Positions 1 through 38,707 of a DNA stretch of 64,000 nucleotides are shown here, piece by piece. How positions within the stretch are numbered: the first letter of the stretch is position 1; each line of letters begins with the position of its first letter. Location: positions 560,001-624,000 of the forward strand of contig JBAHVR010000307.1 in the NCBI GenBank assembly GCA_036898135.1, read 5' to 3'. The notes beneath the pieces are model-generated. The model was given only the letters and a program-made list of their open reading frames with translations. It made no database searches and had not been told where the DNA came from. Both the position numbers and the translations under genes were made by a program. This DNA is from Oncomelania hupensis (Eukaryota > Mollusca > Gastropoda > Littorinimorpha > Pomatiopsidae).

Positions 1-1218
1 TTTAACCAGCGTACTCCATCTTTCTCTGTTCTCAGCAACCTTCATGGCTTCTTTCAGTGTCAAACCAGTCCATTCCCGAATGTTTTTCTCCCATCTCATT
101 TTCTGTCTCCCTCTCTTCTGCCTCCTTGCACCGTGCCTTGCGGGATGGTTTTTGCAAGGCCTGATGCTCTGGTGACGTGGCCATACCATCGGAGTTTCAG
201 TTTCTTCACCATTGTGAGCATGTCATCATGCTGTCCAATGGCTTGTATGATGGTCTGTCGGACTTCGTTGTTGGTGATTTGCTTGGTATAGGAAATGCCC
301 AGAAGTCTTCTGTAGCACCTCATCTCCTTGCTTTGTATTCTTCGTTATAGATCTGCTGTGAGGGTACATGGTTCGCAAGCGGATAGGAAGATGGAGATGA
401 CAAGGGAGCGCAGCATGTAATGTAGACTGATGGTCCCGGCTTTCCAAACGGGCTTCAACCTTTTCAGGGCAGCAGTTGTTTGTGCGATCCTGGAGAGGAC
501 TTCCTGTTATGGATCCATTGTCTCATACAATGGCTCCTAGATATTTGAAACTATGCACTGTGTTGAGGGATTGCCCTTGGACTTTGATGTCCGTGTTGAT
601 GCCATTGGTGTTGTTGGTCATCATTTTGGTCTTCTCTGCACTTATTTCCATTCCATTGGCTCTGGAGGTGGTTTCAAGCCTCTGTTCAAGCTGTTCAAGT
701 TCTTGTTCCTCTCCATGGAATCCATCAATGTCATCCACAAAACGGAGGTTGAAGATTGCTCTACCCCCTATGCTGACTGTGGCTTCGTGATTTGCAAGGG
801 CATCTGACATGAGGCGCTTTAGGAAGATGTTAAAGAGTATTGGAGAGAGTAGGCATCCTTGACGCACACCTATTGTTGTTCTGAACCAGTTCCTGATGGC
901 ACTGTTGTGGAGGTTTGCACTGGTAGCCTCGTCATACAGGCTTTTGATGACTTCAATAATTTTAGGTCTGATGTTGTACACTTTCATTGTTGCCCATAGA
1001 GCTGCATGCCAGACTCGGTCAAACGCCTTCTTGAAGTCTATGAACACATGATATAGATGTTGTTGGTGCTGTAGGTATTTCTCACAGATTATTATGAAGT
1101 TGAAAATCTGTTCAGTGGTACTACGCCCTGACCTGAATCCTGCTTGTTCTTCAGTTATGATTTGTTCAGCTTGAGGTTTCAACCTGTTGAGTATTAATTT
1201 GAGGAGGACCTTGCTGGG
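1..1218 (-). mobile_element. LINE fragment, reverse-transcriptase part (copy 1)
   Basis: This is a decayed non-LTR retrotransposon read on the minus strand. The stretch 523-1182 encodes the RT palm: an EEQAGFRSGRST block, the FIDFKKAFDRVWH block, GVRQGCLLSPILFN, and a catalytic box that reads FVDD where the sister copies at 33.5 kb and 43.9 kb read FADD. The stretch 96-450 encodes the C-terminal tail (MRCYRRLLGISYT, LRWYGHVTR), which is typical of this LINE family. The reading frame is broken between the two parts. The 3' end lies left of the window. The junction with the next copy at about 1218 is head to head. LINE identity is certain; the clade is not assigned. Confidence 0.9.
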
Positions 1219-1466
1219 ATGGAGAGGAAACTCCGATCATCAGGCCTTGCAAAGACCATTCTGCAAGGCACAGTGCACGGAGGTAGAAGAAGAGGGAGAC
1301 CGAAAAAGAGGTGGGAGGACAACATTCGAGAATGGACTGGTTTGACACTGAGCGAAGCCATCAGGGCTGCTGAGGACAGAGAAAGATGGAGTATGCTGGT
1401 TAAACGATCATTTGTGGTGCCCCTACGACCTCCGGGTTACGGGACAGGATAGGATAGGATAGGATG
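1219..1466 (+). mobile_element. LINE 3' end with (GGATA)n tail (copy 2)
   Basis: The 3' terminal part of the same LINE family lies here in the opposite orientation. It encodes SSGLAKTILQGT, RRRGRPKKRWEDNIREW and the terminal RPPGYGTG, and then runs into a short GGATA tandem tail at 1447-1466. About 20 bases are missing near 1240 relative to the copy at 6.4 kb. It is a 5'-truncated second insertion abutting copy 1. Confidence 0.85.
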
Positions 1467-1599
1467 AAGATCCGGGGAAAAACAGAGGTTCAAGAATCTA
1501 GATTGGGGATCCGAGAACCGCGAAAAAAAGTTGTTGATCCTCCACGAACCTTCCAATTAAGACGGACCATAAGAATGTAAATGGTATTGTAAAGAATGG

Positions 1600-1851
<252 letters not shown>

Positions 1852-2011
1852 AAACATAATTGGTGAGAATATAAAAAAAGGAACTGTTATGAAAAGTAGA
1901 AAGAAACAAGACCACGAGATTTTCCATTTTCCAACGATCGGTACACTACTAATTAATGATAATAAGTGTATTGTACGTCCGGGAACTGAAACAATAGGCT
2001 TGTGTCGTCAG

Positions 2012-28025
<26,014 letters not shown>

Positions 28026-28560
28026 GTCAATCACCACACTTCCTTGGTACAAGTAGTCTACACATTTTAGAGAACAAACGCTGTATAAAATAGTGACTAC
28101 AGTTCACATCAACGTCTCCTTCACCAGCACCATTATTTTAATCATTATCATTATTATCAACATTATCGTCATTACTAAGATCGTCATTTTAATGTTTTAA
28201 TTCCTTTGCTATTGTACGCGTTCCATTGCCTTTTGGTTATCGGATCGGTATATGCTAACAAAATATTTTGATAAGTGGTTGTATACGCCTCTTTCAATGT
28301 AAAAAAATAAGACCGTAAAAGTTTGTTTTGCGTCCCGTTGTTTGTTTGTGGGTGGTGGATGTTATTTTAATTTTATTGTTGTTGTGCTTTTTGGGGGATA
28401 GAGCGTAGAGGGGCAAGGAAAGGGAGCAAAAGAACAAAAAAAGGTGGGCACAGTAAAAAAAAAAAAAAAAAAAAAAAGGACGACGTCAACAAAACCAAGA
28501 GTATAAAATAATCATGATATGACGACAGTAACAGTAATAAACACAAGAGAACAACTGGAT
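28026..28560 (+). other. Probable 3' UTR of the Cys-rich gene
   Basis: AT-rich sequence with ATT repeats and no repeat family. An A22 tract is at 28456-28477, and AATAAA at 28536-28541 is the best polyadenylation signal. The true cleavage site is not determined. Confidence 0.5.
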
Positions 28561-29341
28561 AAGAAGAATGTTTTCTCTTCCACAACGGCTAGGATGTGGC
28601 CGCAGAACCACTGCACAATATCAAGCTAAACAAAAGGCTTTCGCAAAGTGTTCTATAGCAGTGTGGCCCAATTGTGCTTTAGGTCTGTTTGAAGTCTTAT
28701 CAGTTTCCAGAGGTCTTATCAGTCTTTAGAAGTGTTATCAGTCTCTAGAGGTCTTATCAGTCTCTTGAGGTCTTGTCAGAGTTTCCAGAAGTCTTATAAG
28801 AGACCGCCTAAATCAAAACATGTCAAACTCGTAGACCGCATGAAAAATCTTTTACATGAAGTTCTAATCAGAATCTCAAATTCGAAAATGTCTCTCAGTT
28901 TTTTTTATTGACATATAATGGCTGAAATGTGGATACATTGAGCAATCACGTTATGGAAGCGTTCTGCTTCAAGACGCGTCTAGCCAGTTGAATTGATTTA
29001 TTTATGTAATCACTTGTCTACTGAATCAATGGAAATTGGTATTTTTAGCACTGTACACTTTCAAGTTATTGACTTATTCTCTTGCTTTTATATTAGTTTC
29101 CTTTTTCTTTTTTCTGTGTGTCTTGAGCATTCTGCCATGCCAGCGTCGAATTATGCCCGCGTATTCCAACGTAATCCTCCTCCTCCTTATCATCATCATC
29201 ATCATCATCATCATCAACAGCAACAACATCATCAAATGTTCCAAACTTAATTTACAAAATTTTTAGCGATTCTTAACGTTATCAACGGCCACCATTCCAT
29301 TATCCCAACTTCAAGAAAGCCGATAATAATTGACGACTAAA
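28561..29341. other. Spacer between convergent genes
   Basis: A short run of AGGTCTTATCAGT-type repeats (28680-28800, about 25-bp period) and a CAT/CAA microsatellite at 29190-29230. TTTATT near 28998 could serve as a reverse-strand polyadenylation signal for the GPCR gene. No gene is seen. Confidence 0.5.
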
Positions 29342-29921
29342 TTAGTCCGAAGTGTGCAGGCTGAGCCCTTGAGTTTGAGACTTGACTTTGACGGATGAGC
29401 GGTTACTGGTTTTGTAGTTCACACAGCACAGGATAGCCTGTAGCGTCTTCTTGTAGCGGGTACCCATGGTGTAGTAGATGAAGAAGTTACAGGTAAAGTT
29501 GATGTAGTTGCACATCTTGCTGAGCGTGGCCATAAAAGAATAGAAGTTCCTGTAGTGACCGCTGGGATTAAGGTCCGGCAGGACCAAAACACACACCCGG
29601 AAACCCACGCCCAAAACGTTGCATGCGATGAACAGGACGGAGCAACCAATCAGCATGCGCGTTACAGAAACGTCCCGTGTTGACAGGGTACTGGAAGTGG
29701 AACTGGTCTTTTCCCGCCACGACGAAAATTCTTTGAGTTTAACGACAGTAATGACGGTGGTGATGACGATGGTGAAGAAGAAGGTGGCAGGTAGAACCAC
29801 GCCGTAGACGTAGCCATACAGAGCATCTATGACCTTTCTGTGGCGCAGGTAGAAAGGGCTCGGATACAGCGCCAGCCACGACGCGCCAGTATTAGGGTCG
29901 AACATACACTGCATGTACCAT
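29342..29921 (-). CDS. GPCR exon 4 (TM5-TM7 and tail)
   Basis: Acceptor TATGACAG, entered in phase 2, 580 nt to TAA at 29342. It encodes YMQCMFDP with a conserved extracellular Cys, YGVVLPATFFFTIVITTV (TM5), SVTRMLIGCSVLFIAC (TM6), and CNYINFTCNFFIYYTMG (TM7). Confidence 0.87.
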
Positions 29922-32517
29922 CTGTCATACAACATATTATTAACATACATCAGTAGACGATACAGGATGATGACGATGATGTTTGGACTTTTATAATTAT
30001 AGGCTACTTTAGTCTAATATAGAATTCGTCGTGCTACTATTAGGCTACTAACTATAGCACGCTTCGTGCATGGACTTTTTTTTTTCTACTTATGTAATAA
30101 ATTATGACCTTCATTGCAGTATATTAGCCCGAACTAATTACTGAAAATATAGCCAACGTTTCAGGTCAAGGAGATGCTCAAAGAGGCAAAAAATTACTTG
30201 CTAATGTCAGGATGGAAACTTCTGCGCACGACGCACACTTGAGCCTACTGCAAGACAGATTCAGATTCACTATTTTATCACAAGAAGAAAATGATTTTAG
30301 CATTTATTTGCTAATCTTACAATCAGTCCTTCTTTCAATCACTCACACATTTACTTTAATCATTCATCCGCATTCATGCAAAGACAAACATTGATTTGAA
30401 ATTAAAGGAATAAACAAGCTACAATAAATAAGACAGTACGATGTAGGCCTGCAACTCCAGTTTGAATGAACCCCCGCGGTTGTAGAATGTTCCAGATGCT
30501 GTCAAATGCTCACCCCTCTCCAGCACCCCAATCTATTTTGCCTCCATCCCCACTACGCACGCAATCTCACCACTCCTCCCTCTCTCTCATCTCCTTCTCT
30601 TCTTCCTCGCCCCCTACCCTCATCGTCTCCTGTAGTTCCACTTCTTCCAATCGATCATGGACACCAAGATAATCGCCACCACACTGACAAAGCACCCTCT
30701 TAAAAACCTACACGGTACCGACGAAGAAGAAGCCGCCGACGATGACAACGAAAGCGACAATGATGATGATAAGGGTGGTCTTGGTCTTGAAGAGCCTCTG
30801 AGCCTTCAAGGGGCTGACGACGCAGAAGCATCTCTCGCAGGCGATCAGCATGGTCATGAAGCCGGACGCCAGCTCAGGCCAAAGAACCCTTGTAGGTTGT
30901 TGTTCAGCATAAACTTCATCAGAGCGCGGAGTCTGCAACCACAGGTAAGCTTAATACACTAATACTCGGGGCTTTGCATTACGCCGAGATCGGGCGTAAT
31001 GATAATCACACCTTAGACCCTCGAAATTACGCCTTAGAATAGCCGGCAGGAGTGAGAAGTAGCCTGCGTTTTAAATGTTAAAATTTGTGCTGAGATAGGT
31101 CTGAAAAATCTTTCTACGTCGTGAGAAGAACGTGAACGCGATGTTAAGCGAGGCAAAAAGTTTTTTTTCTCCGAGCGAATGTCGACAAACAGCTGCTTCT
31201 TACAAGAGCGTTTACTTTTTCGCAAAGAATTGTATCTAAAATTAGCACGGCCATGCGACTGAAAAGTTAGCTCAATGTTCATTGGTTTACCTTCTGCGCT
31301 ATCAACCAATCACAAAGCTCCTAATTTGTCGCGCTATGCTTAGGAAATGACGTTATAGTCTAATGTAGTGTCTCGCTATCAAACGTTGGTCAATTTTTCC
31401 CACCCATCGCATCCACCCCTCCCCCCCCCCCCACACACACACACTTCTTAAAAATAATGCTTAACAAGGAATGAAAGAAATCCTTAACATTGTAAAATGG
31501 AAGTCAGCCCATTCCCTAGCTTTATTGCAAATGGAGAGACCTAATGATGACGGACGACAAAGATGATGAGTCTAATGACCACAACGATGTTGATGAAAAT
31601 GATGTCGCTGCCGGCGAAACCGACGACGGGGACAATGTAGACAACAGCGATGGTAGATCTACTCGACGCTGATGATAACAACAACGCCAAAGCCTGCGAC
31701 GACGATAGCTTTACCTGTAGAGTCCGTTGATTTCGCTGTAGAGCCTGTCGGCGAAGGTGATGTAGTTGATGATCATGTAGGAGACGTCGGCAAATGACTG
31801 GAAGAACACACACAGGTTGATCCGCTCCTTCAGCCCTTGCTTGTAGAACACGATCATACTCAGGATGTTAGTCGGCGTACTGCACACAGACAAACGCATG
31901 CAGGCACGCATCCACCCATATCCACACATACCCGAACATAACGCATATACAACCTTTTATTATTTATTTATGTAGGTAGAGAGGATGATGATGAGAATAA
32001 TAACTTTGGTGATAAGTAGGAGGACAACGATCGCGATAAAATCGATGACCTTGGCTATACGACATGCGACATGTTGAGAGAAAGCAGAAAAAAAAGGAAA
32101 GAAGAAATCTATATAGTATACGATAAAATAAATGATTTTAACAAATACATTAAAATTAAATCACATTAGATTTAATGACATGAAACTGTTTAAAGCAAAA
32201 TAGAGATTTGTAACGTAGACTTACCTGACGAGAAATAGAAGAGGAAGAAGAAAAGAGCTGACGACCGAGTCCGTCATCACGTCCACCTTTTCGCTGATGA
32301 TGCTACGAGGATTGTTCCACGGTATGAAATCCATGAACTGAGTCTGCACAACCATGCAATCATCAGGCACCAAAAAGGCTTTTTCAGTGGTGTTGGACGA
32401 CTCCAAATTTTCCGCAGAAAAGTTGCTCAAAGTTGAGTCCGAGGCGGTAACGTGGAGAAAGTTAGTAGTGGTGTAGTATTGGCGATACGGCAGACGGGGA
32501 TAGATGAACCCTCCCAT
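29342..32517 (-). CDS. Class A GPCR, mollusc chemosensory-receptor-like, four exons
   Basis: Exons in order: 32517-32225, 31879-31715, 30932-30712, 29921-29342 (about 419 codons). Exon 1 has glycosylation sites NFS and NTT and starts TM1. Exon 2 completes TM1 (TPTNILSMIVFYKQG) and carries TM2 (RINLCVFFQSFADVSYMI). Exon 3 has TM3 with ERC in place of DRY (TMLIACERCFCVVSPLK) and TM4. Exon 4 has TM5, TM6 and TM7 with NFFIYY in place of NPxxY, plus a short Ser/Lys tail. ERCxCVVSPLK resembles the expanded chemosensory receptors of gastropods; a peptide receptor is the alternative. All splice sites are GT/AG. Exon 3 is one base short of the expected frame. The ligand is unknown and the location would be the plasma membrane. 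Confidence 0.82.
29922..30711 (-). other. GPCR intron 3
   Basis: 790 bases with no repeat family recognised. A C/T-rich stretch at 30520-30650 is the only notable composition. Confidence 0.6.
30712..30932 (-). CDS. GPCR exon 3 (TM3-TM4), one-base frameshift
   Basis: Acceptor GTTGCAG, donor GTAGGT. Entered in phase 2 it reads LRALMKFMLNNNLQGFFG and LSW, then hits TGA. From about 30860 the neighbouring frame carries ASGFMTMLIACERC through TM4 to FFFVGT. Both halves fit the family and the length is 221 where 222 is needed, so one base is missing near 30860-30872. Confidence 0.75.
30933..31714 (-). other. GPCR intron 2
   Basis: Contains a C/CA-rich stretch at 31417-31445 and GAT-type runs at 31550-31690. 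Nothing else was recognised. Confidence 0.6.
31715..31879 (-). CDS. GPCR exon 2 (end of TM1, TM2)
   Basis: Acceptor TGTGCAG, donor GTAAAG, 165 nt, phase 2 to 2. It encodes STPTNILSMIVFYKQGLKER and NLCVFFQSFADVSYMI, with the TM1 Asn and the TM2 Asp of class A receptors in place. Confidence 0.87.
31880..32224 (-). other. GPCR intron 1
   Basis: 345 bases, AT-rich, no repeat or RNA recognised. Confidence 0.6.
32225..32517 (-). CDS. GPCR exon 1 (N-terminus, start of TM1)
   Basis: The first in-frame ATG is at 32517; stops lie just upstream on the minus strand. It encodes a Ser/Thr-rich ectodomain with NFS and NTT sequons and ends DSVVSSFLLPLLFLV with donor GTAAGT. There is no obvious signal peptide, as is usual for class A receptors. 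Confidence 0.78.
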
Positions 32518-32644
32518 GGAAGGCTGGGGGTTTAAGGACCTAAATCAACAACGACAGACGTTTAATTGGTAGGCTTAAGTTGAACGCTGTTGAAAACCAA
32601 ACATGACACCACAATGTTTGGACTGAACATGGTAGGGCGACTCG

Positions 32645-32935
32645 ACACTAAACTTAATAAAGGTAAAGGTAAAGGTAGTCCCATAGCCTTGTGGCCGTAG
32701 GGGAGCGTGATGTTGGAGATCACACTTATCTTGGGCCAGCGTAATGAGGGTGATGCCCAACTTAATGCTTTACCTTCCCCACCCTCAAGAGAGTAGGTAC
32801 TCAATCACAGTTGAGTCAACTGGGGGCGTTGTCGCTTCACACAAAACCCATCCAAGTGCTAACCGCACCGGACGGTGCTTCACTTTCGACACAGTAGCGA
32901 GTGCTCCAACCACTGCACTATCCGACACCCCAAAA
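32645..32935 (-). mobile_element. tRNA-derived SINE with (CCTTTA)n tail
   Basis: On the minus strand: head TAGTGCAGTGGTTGGAGCAC (A-box type), a body with AGCACCGTCCGGTGCGG, and an end at a short ACCTTT tandem tail at about 32655-32673. About 290 bp. Short frames over it are spurious. Confidence 0.65.
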
Positions 32936-33290
<355 letters not shown>

Positions 33291-34266
33291 CCTATGTGTT
33301 TCCAAATGGGCTTCAACCTTGTCTGGGCCGCAGTTGTTTGTGCGGTCCTGTCGGGACCCATTGTCTGATACAATGGCTCCAAAATATTTGAAGCTATGCA
33401 CTGTGTTGAAGGACTTTGATGTTCATGTTGATGCCATTGGTGTTGTTGGTCATCATTTTGGTCTTCTCTGCACTTATTTCCATTCCATAGGGTCTAGAAG
33501 TGGTGTCATATCTCTGTCTGTACCAGCTGTTCAAGTTCTTGCTCCTCTCCAGCCAATCCATCAATGTCATCCGCAAAACATAGGTTGGAGATTGCTCTAC
33601 CCCTATGCTGACTGTGCCTTCCTGATCTCGAAGGGCATCTGGCATGATGCGCGTAGGAAAAGGTTGAAGAGTGTTGGAGAGAGTAGGCATCCTTGACGCA
33701 CACCGATTGTTGTTCTGAATCAGTTCCCGATGGCTCTGTTGTGGAGGACTGCACTGGTAGCCTTGTCAGAGTTGCATGCCAGACTCGGTCAAACGCTTTC
33801 TTGAAGTCCACAAACACATGACACAGATGTTGTTGGTGCTGTAGGTATTTCTCGGAGATTATTCTGAGTTCAGTGGTACTTCGCCATGCCCTGTATCCTG
33901 CTTGTTCTTCAGCAATGAGTTGTTCAGCTTGGGGTTTCAACATGTTGAGTATTATTTTCAGGAGGACCTTCTTGAGATAGCCGACGAGGCCGATGATGCG
34001 GCAATCTTCACACTCCCGAAGGTTACCCTCCTTGGGAAGAAGTGATGACGCGACTGGATCCACAGTGTAGGCCACTCCCCACTCTGCCAGATTTTCTTAC
34101 AGATAATGGTGAGGGCGTCAATCACCGCTTCTCCTCCTGCTTGAAGCAAGTCCGTGGGTATGTTGTCCACTCTCGCCGACTTCCCCTTCTTCAGTGATTG
34201 CACTGCTGCCTCAACTTCCCCTCGGAGAACCGAGAGGATTTCTTCCTCTTCAAGATTGCTGATCAA
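33291..34266 (-). mobile_element. LINE fragment, RT part (copy 5)
   Basis: Minus-strand fragments from the N-terminal RT region (AVQSLKKGKSARVDNIPTDL, 34266-33958), through AEEQAGYRAWRSTTE and DFKKAFDRVWHA, to an intact FADDIDGLAGEEQELEQL (near 33580). Frames change at least twice. Both the 5' part and the 3' tail are missing. Confidence 0.9.
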
Positions 34267-34351
34267 CTAATAGTAGAATTTCGTGTTTTCCAAATACCTA
34301 AACACGTTTGTTAGTGTCTATATGTTCCTGTACGTTTACCAAATATCCCAT

Positions 34352-34536
<185 letters not shown>

Positions 34537-34965
34537 GGAGGCAAGGTGGCCTAATGATAGAGCTTTGTCTTGCGGATCTGAAGGTCCCGGGTTCGAGCCC
34601 AGGCCGGGGCATTGTGTTGTGTCCTTGAGAAAGACACTTTACTCCCGTTTCCTACTCCTTCGAATGAGAGTATAAACCGAGGTCTAGTCTGTGTCGCATA
34701 CATTCCATTATAACGGACTTTAAAGATCCTGACGCTCATGTCCTAGACGGGTGAGTGCAGGTGACAAGAACACACCCAGCATGCACCTAGGTCTTGGCTG
34801 CCCAGGATTGTGCTCAGTTGTCTGGGGCGTTATTACAATGCGCCCAAAGGCTGCAAGTTGGCGCCTCGGGCGGCTTGAGTTAGATCCTGTATTGGCCAGC
34901 GCCTTGAGCAGCTCTTTAGCTGGAAAAGCGCTATATACGATTAAATAAATAAATAAATATAACCC
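34537..34965 (+). mobile_element. tRNA-derived SINE S1, full copy
   Basis: Head AAGGTGGCCTAATGATAGAGC (A box) and GGGTTCGAGCCC (B box), a body with AAAGACACTTTACTCCCGTT and AAAGATCCTGACGCTCATG, a 3' part with TTGAGCAGCTCTTTAGCTGG and GCGCTATATACG, and an (AAAT)n tail. 429 bp. Confidence 0.88.
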
Positions 34966-35143
34966 CTCGACCTGTCTGTAGCTGTTGTAAGCTTATATTT
35001 GCCTCCGGGGCAACACTCACTGTGAATTTGACAAAGGATGTGTGGTGATGATCGTGTGAATGTGGGCCACCTATTCTTTAAAGAATGCGCAACCGTGATA
35101 ATGGTCCGACCTCTTTAGCGCTTGATGTAACAATCCAACGTCC

Positions 35144-35719
35144 ACCCCCGTTGGGGTGCCGGGGGTTTCAGTATAAATAGTATCCCCACTTTCTGGAAAT
35201 TTAGTGCATTAAAAATTCCCACTGTCGCTGTCTTTCTCATTTGCTCTTTCTCATTCCTGCTCTGTTCTAGCAATCTGCTATACTATCTTCTTCTTCACTA
35301 GACCAGTCACCTACCTTTTTTCTTGAAAACTCTTCCGGGACAAGACTCCTTATTTGTGTATGAGGTCTTTTGGATCAGCTTGGGAATATTGGACGCTTTC
35401 TGCCAGGTGGCCACTAGGGCTTCCTATGATGTTATTATTTAGCAATGTAGGCATTTTATATGTATGTGTTTTGTTGATAATTTATAATGATGCTTGTATT
35501 CTATTTTGTTTTTGTAAACGGGGGTTCGATAAATTAGAGAAGCCTCAGCGTCCCCTGCGTGGGATGTCTTTATTGTAAAGTGACTGGCTGGTGGAGAGCT
35601 TTCAGTTTTACCGCTAGGGCTGTTTCGGCAGATCTTTTATGCGGATTAGGGGTTGTCCGGTCCTGATTTGGCTCAGAAGAGTCCGCTGGACCTAAAGCAA
35701 TAATCATGTAATGTAATGT
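35144..35719 (+). mobile_element. R1 retroposon copy H
   Basis: 576 bp, the same length as copy D, with a perfect 12-bp duplication AATCCAACGTCC (35132-35143 and 35720-35731). The duplication fixes both ends of the family. Confidence 0.92.
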
Positions 35720-35731
35720 AATCCAACGTCC

Positions 35732-36594
35732 GAGACTGATTGACTTCAGCTTTGATTGCTACCAACTTTTAGCAGCTCAAGGAGCTGGCAAAACCCGCAG
35801 TACAAGAATAATTATTTTATTGGACCTCTGGACAAAAATATGTTTACCGAAATGAATAAACTAAAATGAATATAAAGAACGAATAACTATTGCAAGTTTT
35901 GCCCTACTGCCCGTCCTCAAAGGCCTGTTAGCATTAATGAGACATTGAAATGTGAGGTGGCGCCATAATTTTGACTAATGTTGTTACTCTATCGTCTTGC
36001 AACCAATACCCTTATACCAAGAGCGGAGTGATGAATGGTATGGATCGTCATCCCTATTTAGACTATATTGACTGACTGTAGCCACATTTTTTTAATTACT
36101 CTGCAACCGTTTTCCTGAGAAATCCCCATCTTAAGTTCCCTTTAAAAATAAATACATAAATAACAATGAAATAAAAGCGCGTGTGTGAGTTTGCTTGTGT
36201 ACCTGTGTGTGTTTATGTGTGTGTGTTTGTGTGTGTAAGTGTCTGTGTGCATGTGTGTGCGGGTGTTTGTGTCTGTGTGTGACTGTGCATGTGCCTGAGA
36301 CTAGTTTACTTGGTGTCTGTGTGATTGCGCGGGCGCGCGTGTTCGTATGCATGTGTATGTGATGTATGCCCGTGTGTGTGAGTGGGGTGGAGGGAGTGGA
36401 GAGGAATGGGAGAGGCTTATTTGTGCTCTTACATATAAGGGAGAGACAACAAGTGTGGACCACTTTTGTCATCTCGCCGTAAAAACAATTATGGAAACAC
36501 AAAACATTATAATAATTGACAAATACCTATAATTCATCTAAAAGAATACAATAAAATCAACCAATAAACATATTTCAAAATATCCAATCCTACT
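35732..36594. other. Non-coding stretch with GT-rich tract
   Basis: AT-rich unique-looking DNA; 36180-36400 is an imperfect GTGTGT region. No gene is seen. Confidence 0.6.
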
Positions 36595-37195
36595 CCTATC
36601 CTATCCCGCAACTCGGAGGTCGTAGGGGCACCACAGATGATCGTTTAACCAGCGTACTCCATCTTTCTCTGTCCTCAGCATAAAAAAGGTAAAAATGGCT
36701 TCGCTCAGTGTCAAACCAGTCCATTTTCGAATGTTGTCCTCCCACCTCTTTTTCGGCCTCCCTCTTCTTCTACCTCCTTGCACTGTGCCTTGCAGAATGG
36801 TCTTTGCAAGGCCTGATGATCTAGTGACGTGGCCATACCATCGGGAGTTTCAGTTTCTTCACAACTGTGAGCAGGTCATCGTGTTGTCCAATGGCTTGTG
36901 TGATGGTCTATCGGACTTCGTCGTTGGTGATGTGCTGGGTATAGGAAATGGCCAGAAGTTTTCTGTAACACCCTATCGCCATATGCTTTGTATTCTTCGT
37001 TGTAGATCTGCTGTGAGGGTCCATGTTTCGCAAGCGTATAGGAAGATGGAGATGACAAGGGAGCGCAGCAGTCTTACTTTGGAATGTAGACTGACGGTCC
37101 TGTCTTTCCAAATGGGCTTCAACGTTGCCAGGGCAGCAGTTGTTTGTGCGATCCTGGAGAGGACTTCCTGTCGGGACCCATTGTCTGATACAATG
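36595..37195 (-). mobile_element. LINE 3' part (copy 6), interrupted by a solo LTR
   Basis: The tail TATCCTATCC is at the left. The minus strand then encodes the WED/GRPKKRW segment, LAISYTQHITNDEVR and ACETWTLTADLQRRIQ. The LINE continues at 38708 (CAATGGCTCCTAAATAT), after an LTR inserted with duplication of CAATG. The continuation ends near 38745. Confidence 0.87.
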
Positions 37196-38707
37196 TGTAA
37201 CGGACGCAGTTCGTACACTTTTCTGTAGGAAGACGGTATGACGTCACTGCATAATTTTTCGAATAGTTTGTGAACTGTTGTTAGAGCAGAGACTATACAT
37301 CAGCCTTAGTGACAGGACGTGGGTGTTCTAGAAAGACCTGATTCTTTAGGAATTACTTTTGCTGTATAAAGAATACAGGTATTTATTGTTATTATTATTA
37401 TTAGTGGTATTTATAATGAACTGCTAAGCTATCTTTACGAAAAGGGAAAATATTGCTTTTTGTAAATTAGTACGTTTAGGGTACAGAAGAACCCATGTTT
37501 GAAAACAAAGTTCGATAACTCGTGTCAATATTTATTTGATCATGTGTATACATGTATGTGTGACTCAGTTTGTAATTATGATGCCATTTTTATATTCATT
37601 CATATGTGGATATGGGGCTGAAATAGGAACGTATTTCAGTTGTGTAATTTGTATATCTATTGATGAATGAATGGGTATAAATATGTTATAAAATGAAGTT
37701 GAGCTGTGTTTGTAATATTTGGCTCATAGTCCATTGTGTGTAGCCTATGCAATGTGTGTAAAGTGGCTATACTAGGTATTGTCACAGGAATGGTGACAGT
37801 AGTGATTGTAGTGTTGTGGTGGCGTGTAGAGTCATTCTACAAAGGGAAATGATCCTTGCTCAATGTGAGCTATAAAGACATACAGCCTCTTTAAGGATAA
37901 GAGCAAAAATTTACGATTGTGTACATGTTGTATACAGCGGAGCGGTTAGGGAGCAAAGAAACCCTGATGTGCGGCGGATGGACTTGGTCCCCATGACATC
38001 CCGGGCTTGACCTGATGTGGACACCATCATCGCCGTAGCTCTCCTTCGGATACCATCACTGGTGCAGAATTGCAACAACGGTACCGAAGTGGATTTCCGG
38101 ATCAACGCCACGAAGACAACTGCAGCGTCTTCAGTGTGTGGCTGTGACCCCAGCGTCGGCTGTGAATACCGCGCCGGGAGTGTTTGATCCGCGAAACACG
38201 GTCAGTAGGCCTAAATAAAAACTGTGACATTTTCTGTGCTCCGGTGCTAATGGAAAAGAGAAGAGTCGAGTGACGTCCTTAGAAAGGACAACGACTTTTG
38301 CTAGCGTTGAACTCTGGTAGTAACTATGTGGCCCCATCAACTTAACTGGGTAAAAGTACTACGTTAACTATGTGTGCTTATTTATCAGCTGTGTGATTTA
38401 TTTATATGCTGGAAAGAATTGTATGATTTAATGTATCTGTAACTTGTTGTATACGTGAAGGATTTATTGTGTATATGTGAATAAGTGAATGAGAATAGAA
38501 TAACAGAGGGCAAAGAGAAATAGCTGTGTATTCTTTGTCTTTGTCTGTAAGTACGTGTGTGGCAGTGTATGAGTATAGTAAACAGAGATAGAACACACAC
38601 CTTATACTGAACGTCAGACAGCCACACTCACACACTCATTCAATACACCATAAGTAGTTATACATATATTTATTTAGATTATAATACATAAAAAACCTTC
38701 CGTTACA
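37196..38707 (+). mobile_element. Solo LTR, 1512 bp, with perfect 5-bp duplication
   Basis: Starts TGTAACGGA and ends TCCGTTACA (9-bp terminal inverted repeat). Flanked by CAATG at 37191-37195 and 38708-38712, inside a LINE. It is not visibly related to the other LTRs in the window. No convincing coding frame. Confidence 0.9.

Noticed and set aside
1440..1466. Telomere-like repeat
   Set aside because: GGATA units are the LINE 3' tail, not TTAGGG.
29036..29266. 76-codon hydrophobic frame
   Set aside because: Poly-Ile from a CAT microsatellite; no gene context.
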